From: Desulfobulbaceae bacterium
GTDB taxonomy: Bacteria > Desulfobacterota > Desulfobulbia > Desulfobulbales > Desulfurivibrionaceae
NCBI GenBank assembly: GCA_003557565.1
Contig: PWOG01000191.1
Coordinates: forward strand, 1-14,835
DNA length: 14,835 nt
Reading direction: 5' to 3'
The notes under the pieces were generated by a model. That model was not told the DNA's origin, made no database searches, and saw nothing but the letters and a program-made list of their open reading frames with translations. Positions 13,422 through 14,835 of this stretch are shown piece after piece. The position numbers and the translations under genes are program-made. Each line of letters begins with the position of its first letter. Position 1 is the stretch's first letter.

Positions 13422-13453
13422 TCACAGGGTTTGTCCGGTAAGCGATCACGGCC
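13422..13453 (+). repeat. Dispersed repeat, copy E, next to the moxR start
   Basis: TCACAGGGTTTGTCC and GGTAAGCGATCACGG are contiguous here and match copy A at 28 of 30 positions, without the 6-base insertion. The similarity may continue into GGGGATA, which is the moxR ribosome site. Confidence 0.7.
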
Positions 13454-13458
13454 AGGGG
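13454..13458 (+). promoter_or_regulatory. Ribosome binding site deciding the moxR start
   Basis: AGGGG is placed 8 bases before the TTG at 13467. The alternative ATG at 13401 has no such site, and its extra codons fall in the repeat. Confidence 0.45.
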
Positions 13459-13466
13459 ATACCCAC

Positions 13467-14386
<920 letters not shown>

Positions 14387-14387
<1 letters not shown>

Positions 14388-14835
14388 TGAAGCCGTTTGG
14401 GCGATTACGGCAACACCTGCAGCGCCTGCCCCGGCGCCGGGGTCGAAGCGACACCGACCAGCTCACCCTGGGTTACCGGCGCATCTTCATCCTGCCCAGC
14501 CGCTACGGGCTGTTTTTCACCCTGGTAGCCGCCCTGATCTGGCTGGGCGGGGTCAATTACACCAACAACATGTCCCTGATGCTGGCCTTTTTGCTGGTCG
14601 GCCTGATCATCGTCAGCATCCACCATACCTTTCACAACCTCCACCGACTGGAACTGCAAGCGGGCCCGGCGGAACCGGTATTCGCCGGGCAAACCCTGCA
14701 TTTTCCCATCGTGGTCCACAACCCGACCCGGCGGGAGAAACCGGCCATCACCCTGGACGGCGGCGAGGGCCGACAGACCGTGGACCTGCCGGCAGGGGAA
14801 GGGAGCCGCTGGCAGCTCAGCGTACCGTCCCGGCA
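14387..14835 (+). CDS. DUF58 domain membrane protein, N-terminal part (3' end outside window)
   Basis: An open frame of 149 full codons continues past the window end. After a basic start (MKPFGRLRQHLQRLPRRRGR) come two membrane helices, about 41-56 and 63-80, joined by the GGVNYTNNMSLML turn that marks DUF58 proteins. A beta-rich segment with a PVFAGQTLHFPIVVHNP strand follows, again typical. The DUF58/VWA-like core would be downstream. DUF58 proteins are usual partners of MoxR ATPases, and a transglutaminase-like gene often follows. Its ATG shares one base with the moxR stop. Confidence 0.88.

Larger units (their letters stand above)
13088..13466. other. Divergent intergenic region between the nitrilase and moxR
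   Basis: About 380 bp lack a credible gene. The part near 13200-13300 is AT-rich. It contains two copies of the dispersed repeat (13310-13325 and 13422-13453), a possible moxR promoter between them, and the moxR ribosome site. I see no convincing promoter toward the nitrilase. Confidence 0.5.

Overview
The window is high-GC bacterial chromosome with housekeeping and signalling genes. It carries no tRNA or rRNA gene, no CRISPR array, no transposase gene and no phage module that I can recognise. The mix (GlnRS, a large U32 protein, PyrR, PurN, a free-standing IMP cyclohydrolase, Hsp15, a dCache/GGDEF/EAL receptor, a PagL-like outer-membrane enzyme, MoxR-DUF58) fits a Gram-negative bacterium. 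I think a deltaproteobacterium (Desulfobacterota, perhaps Desulfobulbales-like) is most likely, but that placement is an impression from gene content and style, not proof.

Layout, left to right. (1) 2-757 (+): the C-terminal third of glutaminyl-tRNA synthetase. (2) 758-1315: a gene-free stretch with a perfect hairpin, a cluster of short GTAAGYGATCACGG-type repeats arranged like the ends of a small mobile element, and an inverted repeat over a possible promoter. (3) 1316-1882 (+): a PagL-like lipid A deacylase, convergent with (4) 1920-4268 (-): a membrane dCache receptor with a degenerate GGDEF and an apparently intact EAL phosphodiesterase. A Sel1-repeat lipoprotein (4329-5570, -) lies directly upstream of it, probably in the same operon. 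(5) 5803-11422 (-): a run of five genes transcribed purH(IMPCH)-purN-pyrR-histidine kinase-U32. The last two junctions are tight: a 3-bp gap, then an 11-bp overlap. (6) 11703-13087 (-): Hsp15 (hslR) and a nitrilase-superfamily amidohydrolase, 14 bp apart. (7) 13467-14835 (+): a MoxR AAA+ ATPase overlapping by one base the start of a DUF58 gene that runs off the end.

How they work together. The purine genes purH and purN and the pyrimidine-linked PyrR put the minus-strand operon in nucleotide metabolism. The kinase and the U32 protein, whose family includes RNA hydroxylation factors, are coupled to pyrR, which suggests a link between nucleotide status, signalling and RNA modification. That link is inference. 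The EAL receptor and Sel1 lipoprotein form a likely c-di-GMP-lowering envelope-sensing pair. MoxR-DUF58 is the start of a common chaperone/envelope operon, usually followed by VWA and transglutaminase-like genes that would lie outside the window.

Most notable: the dispersed inverted/direct repeat family shared by the two intergenic regions at about 1.0 kb and 13.4 kb; the split purH; the pyrR-kinase-U32 coupling; and the kinase's degenerate G1 box. I found no convincing wholly new system.
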